From: Pelodera strongyloides
Lineage: Eukaryota > Nematoda > Chromadorea > Rhabditida > Rhabditidae
NCBI GenBank assembly: GCA_036852015.1
Contig: JAANDG010000043.1
Location: forward strand, 301,501-365,500
DNA: 64,000 nucleotides
Reading direction: 5' to 3'
Shown here piece after piece: positions 36,484-52,078 of this stretch; position 1 is the stretch's first letter, and the number at the start of each line of letters is the position of its first letter. Under the pieces are notes generated by a model. It had not been told where the DNA came from, did not search any database, and saw nothing but the letters and a program-made list of their open reading frames with translations. A program made the position numbers and the translations under genes.

Positions 36484-37724
36484 CTGGTGAACAACGCACT
36501 GTTGTTCCCGATCGGTCATTCTATTTATGCAGCCGCCATTCATTGCCTGAAGCCATTCCAAATAGAGCCGGCTGCTTCGAATCCGAAACAAATCTCATTT
36601 ACAAAACCTTATTTTACACACAATATACGTAATCTATTTACTGTTGAGAAGTCGAAACCAGTAAGTATCCTCCTCGCAAAATTTTCAATCTTGGGTTGCA
36701 CTCTGTTTTTCAACTCGATGAAAATGTGAAATACCCCCGACAGGAAAATTTTTATTTCCTCTTTTTTTCGGCTAAAATGCTCACTGAAAATCAGTGCATG
36801 TCTATCAATAAGAGTTTTTTATGATTCAATACGTAATTTGCGTTTCAATGCATTTTCTGCGGCACATTTTTTTCGCAGTTTCACAAACATAAGATAATAA
36901 TCTCTTGAACCAATTGTTGTCTAAAGCAAAAAATAAATAGGATGAACATATGCGAAAACCACTTGCATATTGTGAATTGACCCGGATCCGATCTTTTTCC
37001 CGTTCCCCACACACATGAAACATGAACTTTGTTTTGTAAATATAAAAAAAAACTTGTAATACTATTGTGTACATGCATATAATACAGTGAATTTGAGGTT
37101 TTCTTCCTATATAGTATTTGTCTGCTTTGGCAGTCGGTAGTTTCGTTTTTTTTTCTTGAGCCTAAATCTGTTTGTCAGGTAAATCAAAATCCAGTCTTCA
37201 GCGCCCTTAAACGTATGCCAAGAGATGAGCCTGCACAACTTCACATGCAACAATTCCATTCACTGATGCAATCCTATTTTGTATAGATATGTTCAAAATA
37301 CCAGTAAAAAAGGCAGCATGAAAATTGTTTATTCATAATCCCTCCATGATTTTGTATAACTTCTTGTAATATTTAGGCACTTTCAAGGCTTTGAAATAAC
37401 TTTCAGTCAGCAAGAACTCAGTAATCATGCAAAATCAGTTAAACTGATATATTACCGGCCTATTTTCTTACAAGAATTTTGCTCTGCAGATGATCTTAGA
37501 GAAAAAACCTCACTTTTTTGACGCGTTTTCAGTAGTTGGTGTTTTATGAAGCTGATGCTAGCTTTCAAAGGAGTATATATTTGTCATATAAATCAGCATG
37601 TGATGCAATCAGTAAATACAAGGCTTGCAAAGTATTTGTCCGACGCTCATACATATGAGTGCCCCTTTCAGGTACCAAACCGGGTGCCTGGCTCTCCATG
37701 GTCTTTCGGCAATAAAACTGCAAG
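36484..37724 (+). CDS. Two exon-like segments of an unrecognised gene
   Basis: Segment 36484-36660 (59 codons) runs from an acceptor (TCCTTTAG) to a perfect donor (GTAAGT). Its frame contains FPIGHSIYAAAIH and FTHNIRNLFTVEK. Segment 37672-37724 starts in the matching phase 0 after CCCCTTTCAG and ends in phase 2 before GTAAAA, with VPNRVPGSPWSFGNK. Start and end of the gene were not found. The splice signals are the main evidence and no domain is recognised. Confidence 0.3.
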
Positions 37725-38648
37725 GTAAAATAAGCCAACTTGTGTTTGAGTCAAGTGCCTTTTCTGACTCACGTTTCGTGCTAACAAATCACATGTTGAT
37801 CACACACATTTGGCATCACATAGCTTTTTACATTATCAGTAGTCATTCTTTCTTCTTTCTATGATGTGATTTTAGACTGAAAGTAAACACAAAAAGATGA
37901 GTGTCGTTAAACTGCCTTTTTTGTATTTTCTTCTCAAAATTGCGGAATGGCAGTTGATCGGTTGACAATGCCAATAAAGATCGTTTGAAGAAGAAAAAGT
38001 TTTCCATACAACACATTTCCCCCCGAAATGTGTTGGTTTTGCCGCGCGTGCACAAAAATTCCATTAAAATCGCACCTATCTCTAATGAGCCGTATTTGAA
38101 TCCATTACTTTTGACGGCCGTTCTCGAGATACGCTACATTGTCTGTGTTATTCAACACATTAGAAATGTGCACTGCTAACAAAAACAAAATGTTGAGCAA
38201 TTCATGCAAAAATAGGAGTGATTTGCATATTTTTCGAGTTCGCCAAGTATTGTTCTTTAACGATTGCCTCTTGCATGAAGATGAAATATTGGTGTAGTTT
38301 GAAACCGTTCCATGCATTGCTTTGTAGTGAAAGCCAAAGGGCTTCGCCTTCTATTCGACCACTTTCCCTGTTTTTCAATTGTGAGTACTTCGTGTTTGTT
38401 GATTGTTCCGATTGCATGTTCTCTTTTGAGGATTCGCCTTATATATCCACTTGATGTCTATCTAAGTCACGCTTTCGATTGACCAACGCCGGAAACCACA
38501 TATATATCCTCATTTTTTTTATCAAGCATGCTTCAGAGTGGATACGACCAATCTCATCGCTAATTTCATCTTTTATGAAAACATTCGGTTTCTGTTTTCC
38601 TCGTAGTTCTTGTTTTTGTCCTTTATTTGAACTCAGCACCCTTTCTAA

Positions 38649-39106
38649 AAAACGCGACTAGATGCCATCATTGGCTGGCAGCACTGTAGTCGTTCAAGTT
38701 TTTCTGCTTCCAAGATTAAATTAGCGTTTGTTCCAATATTCAATGATTCCTTCCTGGACGACACCTTTCACTGGCTTGATGACGAATTGCGAAGAAATTC
38801 ACTGAGTTGTAATCCACTTTATTTCCAAGCTCCTGCTCAGATGATACTGGCCTTGTCAGCTTCTCTTTGTGTGAATTTTATTCTGCAACGTTCGTATGTG
38901 ACGCCAGCAATGTCAAATATAGTACTGGTTTGTCAACTTGTTCTCCGAGTCCATTCAGTTGCAATTAGGTTTTGCGCATCCTTGGTGCGTGTATCCAAAG
39001 CGTCTCTCCGCAATTCTTTTTATATTCTTTTTTCGGCTCGCACACAATTGGTTCAATTGGGTGTTCGACAACTGATCAATGCCGCCGCAATACTGCTGAA
39101 TTAGAA
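38649..39106 (+). CDS. Unrecognised open stretch of about 150 codons
   Basis: This frame is free of stops from 38649 to a TAG at about 39104. It includes FLDDTFHWLDDELRRNS and then a Leu/Ser/Val-rich part that could span membranes. There is no ATG at its head and no clear acceptor. The opposite strand of the right half also shows a 47-codon frame of plausible composition, so the coding strand is unsure. Confidence 0.15.
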
Positions 39107-39801
39107 CGCCTTACTAGTTATTGTATGTTTTCAACGAACTGTTAATTTGAATATTATCGTTGTCTTCTCGAAATAAGACGGGCAAGATGTTATCTTGTAT
39201 GTGTGTTTTTATTGGTGGTTTACGTTCTAATTGATACCAGTTATATCCAATTCTCTGGAATAATCCAGCCTTCCCGAGCGTTCAAATTTGCCGCAACTCG
39301 CTCGGGAGCGGACTGGGAATAAAACTGAAATGTCAAATAACATGTACGACTTGGGTAACGCCATTAGTGATTTGCGAATCTATCGCTCGGACATTCATAT
39401 GTTACGGCTTCCAATTCCATATAGCGGTCTTTTGTTTTGGAATAGCGTAAATATGCACATGACATAACATCATGATTGCATAACTTCTGTGCATTGTTTA
39501 CTTTCCTATTGAGTTTCACGCGCATCCAATAAAACACGAAAGTATACATTTTTAATTGTGAAAATTAATTCACATGTCACATGCGATTTGTTGAAATTGA
39601 TCGTTTTCTCGTTTTTTTTCCCATTTAGTTTAGTTAGTGGCCGCATTGATTTGACTAATAATTGAACACATGACAATAAGCACACACCTATCAAGATTTG
39701 ACTATTTTGAAATATTAACAATATTTGCGTCTTCCTTTACCTTCCTTTATCAGAACCTCCCATTGTCCTTTGTCATCAAATTATCATACTAATTCTGATA
39801 A

Positions 39802-39878
39802 AAGAGAGAGAGAAGGAAGAGAGAGAGAGAGAGAGAGACGAGAGAGAGGGAGAGAGAGAGAGGGAGAGGGAGAGAGAG
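39802..39878. repeat. (GA)n microsatellite
   Basis: About 77 bases are almost entirely GA dinucleotides with a few GGGA and CGA interruptions. The adjacent frames translate to Arg/Glu or Leu/Ser runs caused by the repeat. Confidence 0.9.
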
Positions 39879-42372
39879 TGAATGAACATTTCAGTTTTTT
39901 TCCGTTCTGTGCATGCAGTTCGGCACACCGCCAAGGTTCGTCATAATATTGTCTCAGTCTTCCTTCTCTTATAATGTCATGTCTAATATCACATATGAGA
40001 GTGATAAATGTGTGACAATTGGTTGCGCAAAGAGTGACAATCGCGTTCATTGCACTGTCAATGTTTTTATTGCTGTCCATTGTCAGACACTTCTTGTCAG
40101 GCGCTCATCGATATGTTATGTTAATTATTACCTAAGTGATCAAGACAAGTTTTCTTTGGCCATTCATTCGCTAGTTCATTCGTTATCCATTTACAGCACA
40201 AGTTTTTAAAGTTGAAAACTGGTATGCAACAAATGATCACTGGGTACGAAAATAAATTAAAAACGACCCACGTATTTATTATATGTGGATCATAAGTAAT
40301 TTGAAGATCGCTAGAATTACGGTTGCTCGGTGAAAATTGAAGGATAATATTCAATTCCCGGATCTCCTGAAAAAAAGGCTAGTCGGCACTTGTCTCTAGC
40401 ATACCGTAAACCATAAACATTAACCTCAATTACAATGTACTGGTCGCCGCACGCTCGTGCCTCAGTGTCGTAAAATCGCATAGTACTTTAAAATAATGAA
40501 TCTTCTTACACTGAGCGATATCGGATAGTTCATAAGTGAGAATCCGTTTGGATCTCAACCGGCCATGTAACACTCTTTCTTTGGACCAAAACATAGAATT
40601 GTACGAAATACTGCGTGTAGAAGCTTCGCTCCTCGGGGAATATCAGTGTACCGTATTGCATAAAACATAGATACCACATCCCTATTAGCAAGCAATTATC
40701 AGAGCGACAATTTCACTGATTGTCTTTCATATTCAACTCCCGGGTGTGTCCCAATTCATCAATTGTTTGTATTGGTCTCTCTCCCAATTTGATTCGGGTG
40801 CAGGCAATGACACTCCATTGTTGTCCTTCCCATCTCCATTTCCTATTGTCCGGGTTGCGGAACCGCCGGAATTCCGACACTTATCAACAATTCAGAACTT
40901 CCCCCATTTAGAGAGTGCCATCCGCCAGATTAATTGCCCCGTTTAGCCACATCATATTGAGATCATTGCACAATTATACTTTTCCTTAAGTGTTTAATCT
41001 GTCAAATTCGAATTATTATTCAACTTACGGAATCTTGCATTGTAATCAGTAGCATGATTAGCAATGGGTAGGTCAGTCCCCAAATGCGAAAGTTCATTCG
41101 AAGCTTTTTTCTAAACAGTTTTCTTACATGTAAACAGAATTCCGTTTTTGTTTACCTCCACAGAGCATATGCAAATTCACTGGTGTTTTCCAAACATTGT
41201 ATTGTAACAAATTTCTTCTGACAACCGTTTTGCAGGTCAGAAGCTGAGAACAATGCTCACTTTCATTCAGATTTTGATTGCGAAGTTTTTTTAGTTCCTC
41301 ATTCAACAAATACCTCTTAACAATCGTTAGAACAAAGCTTCAAATGTCTGTAATATTCTATTTTATACAAATACCGAATTATTGATCAAAAACACTCAAC
41401 CATGCATGTTTATGTGATGCAAAATGTTTTAGTGGCATGAATCACTTTAGAGCAAGCATGACAGAACGATAGTGAAACAAAGCAAGAATAGAATAGAAGA
41501 ACGAAAAATTCATTTTTTTTTGTCTCTTACTGTTTTTGGTCTCTACTTTATTTTGTTTTGTCTTTTGGAAACAAGCTGAATATGTATAATGCAAAACTTT
41601 CAAATATGTCCGAAACCTCTCTTTTTTATTAAAATTAATGGCTAAAAAACTTTTTGCCATATTTATCGCAAACATATATACCAAATGTTATCACTCAGCC
41701 CCAACAAAATAATCTGTGAGGGTGATTCACTTAAAATTTAACTGAAGGTAAGCTTCTTCAACAGGAAACCATTATTCATTTTGATTATCATTTTATGTTT
41801 CTTCAAGATTACATGTCTATTATTTTATATCAATTCTTCCTATCTTTTTAAAGTTCTGCGGATGGGTTAAACATTTATTTCTCATACGTTTTTATTTTGA
41901 TGAGTTGTTTTTCTGTATTGGTTATGGTTCCATTTTGTTGGTGTAATGTAAGAGAGACAACCTCGTGTACCTTGCATGTCAAAACATTCACTTCTTGTTG
42001 AGAAGGGTTTTATAATTGTCATTACTATTAGCAGTTCTATTATTTCTCGTTAGTTATTCATTTACCTCTCGCTCTTTGATATCCTTTCTCCTTTTCCCTA
42101 GTTGAGGTTTATGGAAAAGACTAATGTCAAAAGTACCCCATTCAGCCCAATCGCATTCACTCTTAAGTGGTCATTTGCATGTTCATAAAACACAAGGGCA
42201 TACTAAATATATAATAGGGGATGTTTGATATCACCTCTCTCCTTTATCGATTTAAAACTGGGTAACTGTGTGACATCGTCTAATAGTACCTGTATGCATT
42301 TGAATCAACTCGCACTAGTTTATGCTCATGAATCAACTCTCCAATTTTGTCGCAACCAAGTCTCATTTCAGA

Positions 42373-44060
42373 ATGCAGGATTATGTAATAGTTATAATCG
42401 CGACGCTAGCAGGTGTGATCGCCATTTCTTTATTCTTTTTCCTATGTTACTGTTTATTACGAAACTACAAATACAATAAAACGAAGAAGCCGGAGCGAGC
42501 GACTTCGAGTAGGTCTTTTTTATGTTTTTCATGCATGTATTTATTATTCCAGTTGATGGTTCTGATTGGAATCTCACTTGGTGCCTGTTCCAATATTTAC
42601 TGTAGTTTCTGACCGGAATGGCCACCGGCCAAGGCAAATATAGACCGCGGGAGGGCGCAAAACACTGCACGCGGACAGTTCCATTTGCGACACAAAAGGG
42701 GAATTAATTTGTGATCATTAATCAAGCGAATTGATATGATTATACTTCATTAATATATAAGTAAATATATAAGCCTTATAAGTAAATAACAAGCGCAGTG
42801 GACATATCGACAAACATGAGTCATTTGAAAGAAACGTCTAATAATATGTATAAGAGAATATTAACAACCTCTAAATAACTCAGTGTTATTTCGAAAATGA
42901 AGCCCAATTGCGTTAAATCCCCAGCAGTATGTTGATGTTCTGCAAGCGCATGGTGTTCACTGAGATGTGAAACACATCGGTCCATACTGATGTCGGCATT
43001 TAATGTCCAGTGTGTATTTTCAGGAATATATCCTCGAATATCCTCCCCAATCTATGCAATTTCAAACAATTCGATCGATAAAAAGCCGAATACAACGGCC
43101 GGAGATACAATTCGAAAATGTAGGCGTGTTTTTGCCTCCACAGAAAACTTGCCCAGTGCAGTACGTAAGGGAATTTTCAACTTGTGTGTTGACTTCTTGG
43201 GTGCTTCTTGTTCTGTACTAATCATTTATTCTTTGGAATGCCCATAACTGTTTTTAACCACTTTTGTGCATCTGTTACTGAATGAACCGTTAGAGACAAG
43301 AGGAATAAACAATATGCATATCATTTAGTGTCCGTCTTCGATCGTAAGCGTCCATCTGCGTTCTCGACAAACTCACTGTATTACGGAGATTCCAGTCCTC
43401 GTGTAGCGCATAAGGTGCAGTTCAGATTACCGAGATTATTTTGTTGATTATTATGGTGATCTTGTTGCATGTTTGCTCTTATTTATGGCTTGTGTTTTCA
43501 GGAATACTTAGACTTCAACGCAATCGAATCGATACTACCATCATCTGCGAAAAATGACCAGACAAGGCCGCAGACATCTACAGGCATTCACGGAGGACTT
43601 AATCGAAGAATGGTAATATTATCACCCAAACCTATCTGGTAAAGCTACTCGTCTTTGTTGAAATTGATTTGTAGGTCGACGACTTGTAATCACATGCAAA
43701 CCGTATTTCCAGGAAAATAACAGAAGGCCCTCATCAAGGAGCTCTAGCCAGGATGGCTCCCTGGAAACTGACGACACACGAGTTTCAGACGAATCACTTA
43801 ACAATAGAGATGTATGATTCATTTTTTTTTGTATTTCCCGATCGAACGTATCTCGGTTGTTTAGCCGCCGCTTAAAAAATTTCTTCCTTGTGTAAAGACA
43901 AATATAATATTTTTTTCAGCTCAGTCCCCCCGCCCCACGCGGTCGGATTAGTATAATCGAGGAACGACCGTTCGGAGGAACCTCATCAATGCAAAGCTAT
44001 AATCCAGTTAGGGAAATTTACAGAGAAAACAACGTTTATTATCAGCGAGACGAGCTGTAA
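42373..44060 (+). CDS. Single-pass membrane protein of unknown family
   Basis: Exons 42373-42508, 43024-43160, 43502-43612, 43713-43811 and 43920-44060 total 624 bases, 207 aa, with all phases closing. Residues 4-27 form one long hydrophobic segment preceded by only three residues. It is followed by a Lys/Arg-rich stretch (RNYKYNKTKKPER), so the expected topology is a tiny extracellular N-terminus and a cytoplasmic tail of about 175 residues. The tail is polar, Ser/Arg-rich and probably disordered, with runs such as RRPSSRSSSQDGS and a Tyr-rich C-terminus (NNVYYQRDEL) that could be phosphorylated. I do not recognise the family. A TTTCAG acceptor is one base before the ATG. The five clean splice pairs make the gene solid even though its role is unknown. 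Confidence 0.8.
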
Positions 44061-44997
44061 CCGAATGCAGAATTACGATGTCTAGCGCAAACTCACCACA
44101 ATAATCAAACCTCATGCAAGTCAAGTTACATTGAAGTAAACTGCGACGATTTTTCTTCTCGAATTCGAATTCGGTTTCCTAGCCCTGTATTCAAATACGC
44201 AACTCAAAGGATCTTGTCTAAGGTATTAACTTTAAAAGAAACAAATGCTTTATTGTTTTAGTAAAATGCAATTGTGTGAACATGTAATATTCCGCATTTA
44301 ATATAATTAAGTCGAAGCTTATTTTTGCATAACTGTTATATATAACTCTTTTATAAAATTGTTATGGTGTACTTAATTAATGGTTTTCTTCAATTTTCTA
44401 ACGCACATATGTATCTGTATAAAATGGAGTATTCATTTTTTTCAACAACCCCCTTTTGTTTTCAAAGCACCCTTCTCAAAAGCTCAATTAAGCGACTGTT
44501 GGTTGCATAGTTGTTTCAGATATACGAGTGTTTAACAGTATTTATGTTGTGTTATGTATATTAAACCGATACCGGTTTCACCAAGAGTATTTCTGAACCT
44601 AGCTTTCTGAAGCCGATTTGTTTTAGACAAAGAGGCCTGAATCTCATCAGGTACATTGAAAAAGAAAACTTTTGGTAAAGCCGGGCACCCAGACGAAGCA
44701 TAACTTGACAAATTTAATTTGCGTCAACTGTGTTGACTTATATAAAGGAAGAGCGTAATTAAACTGTTTGCTACTACTAATGAGAATATTATTGGCACTC
44801 TTGCAGAACTTCAGCTAAACATAAGTAAGCTAAAAACAATAAAAGACATTCCTCATTACGATATGATGTAATGAGCACATTTCCTTTCAAATTTGTGTCA
44901 TTTGGAATAAATATTTATTATTTTTCGTACTGTATTTTCGGTGCATGCGATAAACTTTGTGAATGGTTATAGAAACAAAAGACATTTAGGATAAAAA
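44061..44997. other. Intergenic region between convergent genes
   Basis: AT-rich 3' flanks of the membrane-protein gene (+) and the cysteine protease gene (-). No exon is supported, and no clear AATAAA lies close to the plus-strand stop. Confidence 0.5.
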
Positions 44998-45003
44998 TTT
45001 ATT
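44998..45003 (-). terminator. Poly(A) signal AATAAA of the cysteine protease gene
   Basis: TTTATT on the plus strand reads AATAAA on the minus strand, 55 bases past the stop codon at 45059-45061. Confidence 0.6.
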
Positions 45004-45058
45004 AAAAAAAATCAACAGGAGAATGAGAAAACAGCAGATTTGATGAAATGGGACGAGA

Positions 45059-47738
<2,680 letters not shown>

Positions 47739-48651
47739 CCCTAAATGCAATGGAGCAATATCAACAAACTTGATGGAAAAAGTTTATACTAGCGAATAAA
47801 TGATGGAAAAAGTCGGAGCACTAGCGCCAATAAACGGTAATGAGCAAAAAGATTGGGAACAGGAAAAAATTCAGATTGAAAAGACCCCTCGGACCAGACA
47901 TAGTTTTATCAGTAAACCATATATGAGATAACAGGCTGCTCCCTATTACCCCTAGGACGATCTGATTTGTTTGTTATATCATCAGAATCAGGTATTGAAA
48001 GCAAACAGAGGTAATTCCAACGGTCTCTTCCACAAAATACCATGTAAACCTATTGAGCCCTTTTTGCGAACTGTCGTTGCAAACTATTGGGTTGAATGTT
48101 ACTGTGGTTGAATTTTTGTACACTTCATATTTTTGTGACTGCAATGTTCACAATGAAACAACCAATAATAAAATAATTTAATAAAACTTTGAAGCAAATA
48201 TATACATGTACACAAGCAAATAAAATGACGAAACAGAGATCAACGACCGGCATTGCAAGGCATTTTTTGTGTGGGTATTTTAGAAAAACATTAGAAAAAC
48301 AGAATAGTAAGAAGGTATTCTATAGCTGGTTGTTACGGTGGGATGGTAAGATATATTAGGGGATATCCGAGAGTAACTTGCATTATTCCCATACATACTC
48401 TGAGCTGGCAATAAATACAAAATAAAGGTTCACAGAAAAATACACGTAATAGAGGAGAGGTTTGTTATCATAAAATAACTGTAAGGCAGCAACGAGTTGT
48501 ACGAAAAGTTGTGTAGCACTGTTGACTAGTTAGGAAAGACACTTGTAAGGCGAACATAAATAAAGGTTGCTGCTTTTGGTCCTAACTTTAAGCTGTGGAT
48601 ACTTCGGGGGAAAGCTCGAGCACTCAGCTGTCCAGGTCGACCTCCACATAT
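47739..48651. other. Intergenic region
   Basis: Upstream flank of the cysteine protease gene and 3' flank of the fibronectin-III gene, both on the minus strand. The acceptor-like TTTAG at 47741-47745 is two bases before the protease ATG. Nothing else is supported. Confidence 0.5.
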
Positions 48652-51354
48652 TTACGCAAATTCGACAAGTTTCTTTTTCTTTTCCTTTTCAGCCACTTTG
48701 TGGTTTTCTTTGCATTTACTTGACATGGAACACCTGCAAAAAAAGCAAATTAGTTAGTTGTTACTTGGCAGCTAGGTAATCTCTCGGAATACTTCTTCTT
48801 TTACTTGTACAGATTATTTGAACTTCGATTTGTATGGATTGATTGATCTTTCTTATCTGATACAGAATATAGTGCACTCAGATTTGCCTGTTATCACACT
48901 ACAGCACTAAAAAAATCGCCATGAGCCCAGTTTTGGAGGGGCAAAATTGATTTGTTTATGCATGACCGATAACTAATAACCAAATAAAAAAAACCATACC
49001 TTATGACAAGAAGAAGCAAGAAGATGACAAACAGTGCCATGGCGATTAATACAGCTTGCCATTCGAAGAGAATTGCTTTCGCAGATGACGTCAAGACAAC
49101 ACGGCTCTCAGTGAATGCTTCTCTTCCCAGTGAATCGTAGTTTATGAGTCGAATTAGATATTCGCAGTTTCGCGCGCCTTCCAACTGAATTGCAGCAGAT
49201 CGGGTGTTCTGAAAAGTGTTCATTGAAAAGAAGCCAAACAAAACGATAATTTATACTTTTGACAGACGGACATACAACGAAATCACGTTACGTATCATGT
49301 TACCGGAAAACTAATAATCGATCAAACTCACGGCATTAAAATAGATATTGATTGGATCCTGTCGGCAAAGTGCAGTTTGTTCCACGGGAACATATTGTAC
49401 TTGATAAGTTAGGATGTTCTCCACTTCAGCTGAGGGAATCCAGGATAGGAGAGCTGTTCCATTTGAGTGAAGGTTGACCGTGAATGCCTCTACGGGAAGT
49501 GGAGCTGAAATATACTAATAATCTTATGTTCTACAAACGGTTAAGCTATACAACTATATTTTGAAAACATAAGGCTTAGGTTGGGGATACAAGTAGACAA
49601 GTATGAAACTCACCGCAATTGATGCTGCCTTTGCCGTAGACTTCATTGCATGCAAATGAAGTGAATTGAGTGGAAACTGGAGCGGACAATCTGGGATGGT
49701 TGGGTTCACCGGACCTGCTTCCGATAGCAGACACCTGCACAGTGTACTGACTTTCGAATTCCAGATTTTTCAACAGAATTCCTTCAGAAGTGTCCACATG
49801 GAAGTCCCGTGTTGTTAGATGAGTCAAATTGCTGGAAAAGGTTAAGCTTGGAATTGTACTGGGCACAACATGTCAAGCCTTTCAGCGATTAATTACAATT
49901 GGTAGTCTATCAATAATGATGGAACTTTTGTGCAGTGCATACCTGATGACCATTCTGTATGTGCACGAATCCTGGGCTGTCCGCTCCCAGCTCAAGTGTG
50001 CCGAGACTCCATACTCCGTGTTGAATGCGTTCTTCACATTGATTGGTCCGGCTAAAAAGAAGCGATTTAGTATATTAAGGAACACACACACACACGGTGA
50101 CATACGAACACCCGTAAATACACTGTATATCGAATGTGGTTACATAACACTACCTGGTACTCTTGGAGCCAAACTCGCTCCAGAAGCTACAACCCAATCG
50201 CTTGTCACTGCATTTCCCAAACGTCCATTCGGTCCGACAACTGTGATCATAAATCGGTACTGAACACCCGGAATCAGTCCCTCAACGCGGAAAAGGGTAG
50301 ACGGCTCGATCTAAAATGATTAATTGATAGTTCCGAAGTTGTTTCACAAAATATAAATAAGTTGGGGAAAAAATGACATTAAGAAAAAATTTTCAAACAC
50401 AACACAAAAAACATAGCTCTGTACTTACAGAGGCGGTGATCCATTGGCTTTCATCATAAAATCCTAGCGCGAAAGTTCTTTGTTTCCATTGAACGATGTA
50501 GCGGACAGGACCGGCTGCACGTTTCATTGAGACCCCGATGACACCTGCAAATTCTGCCAGTCAGTTAAGCGAATTGCATTTCGTAAGGGAATATCACAAA
50601 AGGATACTCAAGTTTATCTTTTTGTTGATAATGTTTAGTTACCTTCAACGGAATCCTCGAAATCCCGTTCTGCTGCGGAGTTCATCTGACACAAAAGCTT
50701 CACAGCGGCAATCGGTGAATTTCCTACTTTGGCTGAAATTAAGATATTTAATGATTGAATTGTGCATGTTGCTTTATTGTGCTGGTATCTATTTAGCTTC
50801 GGAACATGTTGTTTTGATAACTACCCTACCTGTATCGGCATGAGACTCCTGCCAAAACTTCACACCATCCTGAACAGCAGACTTGACGCTTCTTTGAATC
50901 TTCTTACCTCTTCTATGCTGTTGACATCCAAGTTCGCACTAGAAATAAGAAGTAAATAATTGGTTTCTATGCAAGTATTAAGAATAGCTTTAATTGTCCA
51001 GCCGAAATAAATTCGCTTAAATTCTAGAAACTTACATGTTCAACAAGTGGATCGGTGACATTAAAATATTCCTCGATAGAACCGTCGTTCAACATCTTCT
51101 TCGCCACGGAACCATACTGAAAATATAGACTTTTAAAGGAAGAATTTTTGATAAAAGATGGAATCTTATATAAAAGTGGAACTTAGAAACTGAAGGACTA
51201 GCTCTCATTGTAACTGATAAACACAAACCTTCTCTGTGCATTTTGATTGACACTGTGCGAGTCGGAAGAAATGGGCAAAGTCGATTTGGATGTATGGTAG
51301 AACAGTGAATGAATACGATGTGCAGAATAGAGCAGCCACGAAAAGCAACCGCAT
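48652..51354 (-). CDS. Secreted-type single-pass membrane protein with fibronectin type III domains
   Basis: Exons, right to left: 51354-51229, 51116-51036, 50938-50830, 50732-50643, 50544-50429, 50310-50154, 50051-49943, 49831-49614, 49504-49332, 49208-49000, 48733-48652; 1470 bases, 489 aa, with every phase closing. Residues 1-16 are a signal peptide. A Cys-rich segment follows (CQSKC near 35, CELGCQQH near 70). Then come about three fibronectin-III modules between 105 and 440 (Trp/Tyr landmarks YIVQWKQ, YRFMITVVG, LSWER, YTVQVSAIG, LLSWIPS, YQVQYVP). One membrane helix at about 443-462 precedes a short basic tail (KEKKKKLVEF). It is probably a cell-surface adhesion or receptor-like protein. 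The Cys-then-FN3 arrangement recalls anosmin and the N-terminus of ROS1/Sevenless, but no kinase is present and I cannot assign orthology. Confidence 0.85.
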
Positions 51355-51892
51355 TTTTGAATATCTGAAATAATACGGATAAGTTGGCGAAAAGTGACAT
51401 CATGTCTTGAAAGCGAGCGTTGTGAGTTTTTCTGAATTGGTAAAAAGTGGAAGAATTGTTTGCAGAATTCGGAATGTGTTGGAAGACGTTCCAAAGTTAG
51501 GGAAGAGGGAATCTTTGTTCCTTCAGACACCTAAGGCAGTGCATACTAATTGAATTGTTAGGGGAGAAGCGTTCGCTTGTTATGTGTGATGTCTATTGTC
51601 TTCGATGTGGAATTCTGCACTCAAATGCGCAATCATAGAAGACGCTATTGGAAGGCTATTATTGCATTCGAGTAGACACGAGCATACGCATAATTGATGT
51701 CAATTAACAACATACTGAATACATTTAGAGTAATGTCAAGATCATTTTTCACAAAATAACAATAAGTAAGAAGTGTGGTTGAATCCACCAGAAGAAACAC
51801 CGAAAACATGACTGAGGTATTGGTAGCAAGTCCCTCGGATCATGCAAAAACTCCGCCCCTCTGTGAAATGGTGCACACAAATGGTGTGAAAA

Positions 51893-52078
51893 CGGAAGAT
51901 GGCACATATGCACAAGCATTTGTACACGGTAAACGATTCCCCCATGTGCGATTACATGAGCACCAAGAAAATGGTTGTAGGTAGTCGGAAGATGGCACAT
52001 ATGCACAAGCATTTGTACACGGTAAACGATTCCCCCATGTGCGATTACATGAGCACCAAGAAAATGGTTGTAGGTAGT
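51893..52078. repeat. 93-bp perfect tandem duplication
   Basis: The unit that begins CGGAAGATGGCACATATGC occupies 51893-51985 and is repeated at 51986-52078. I see no differences by eye. A length of 31 codons keeps phase, but the plus-strand frame has a TAG at the unit end, so it is not a coding repeat. Identity implies a recent duplication or an assembly artefact. Confidence 0.85.

Larger units (their letters stand above)
35735..42372. other. Region with exon-like fragments but no recognised gene
   Basis: About 6.6 kb lie between two confident plus-strand genes. It holds two exon-like segments with good splice sites (36484-36660 and 37672-37724), a long open stretch at 38649-39106, a GA microsatellite at 39802-39878 and a GC-richer terminal-exon-like frame at 40804-40946. 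I could not join these into one protein. Confidence 0.4.

Noticed and set aside
39784..40080. Frames containing RERERE or LSLSLS runs
   Set aside because: They are produced by the GA microsatellite.
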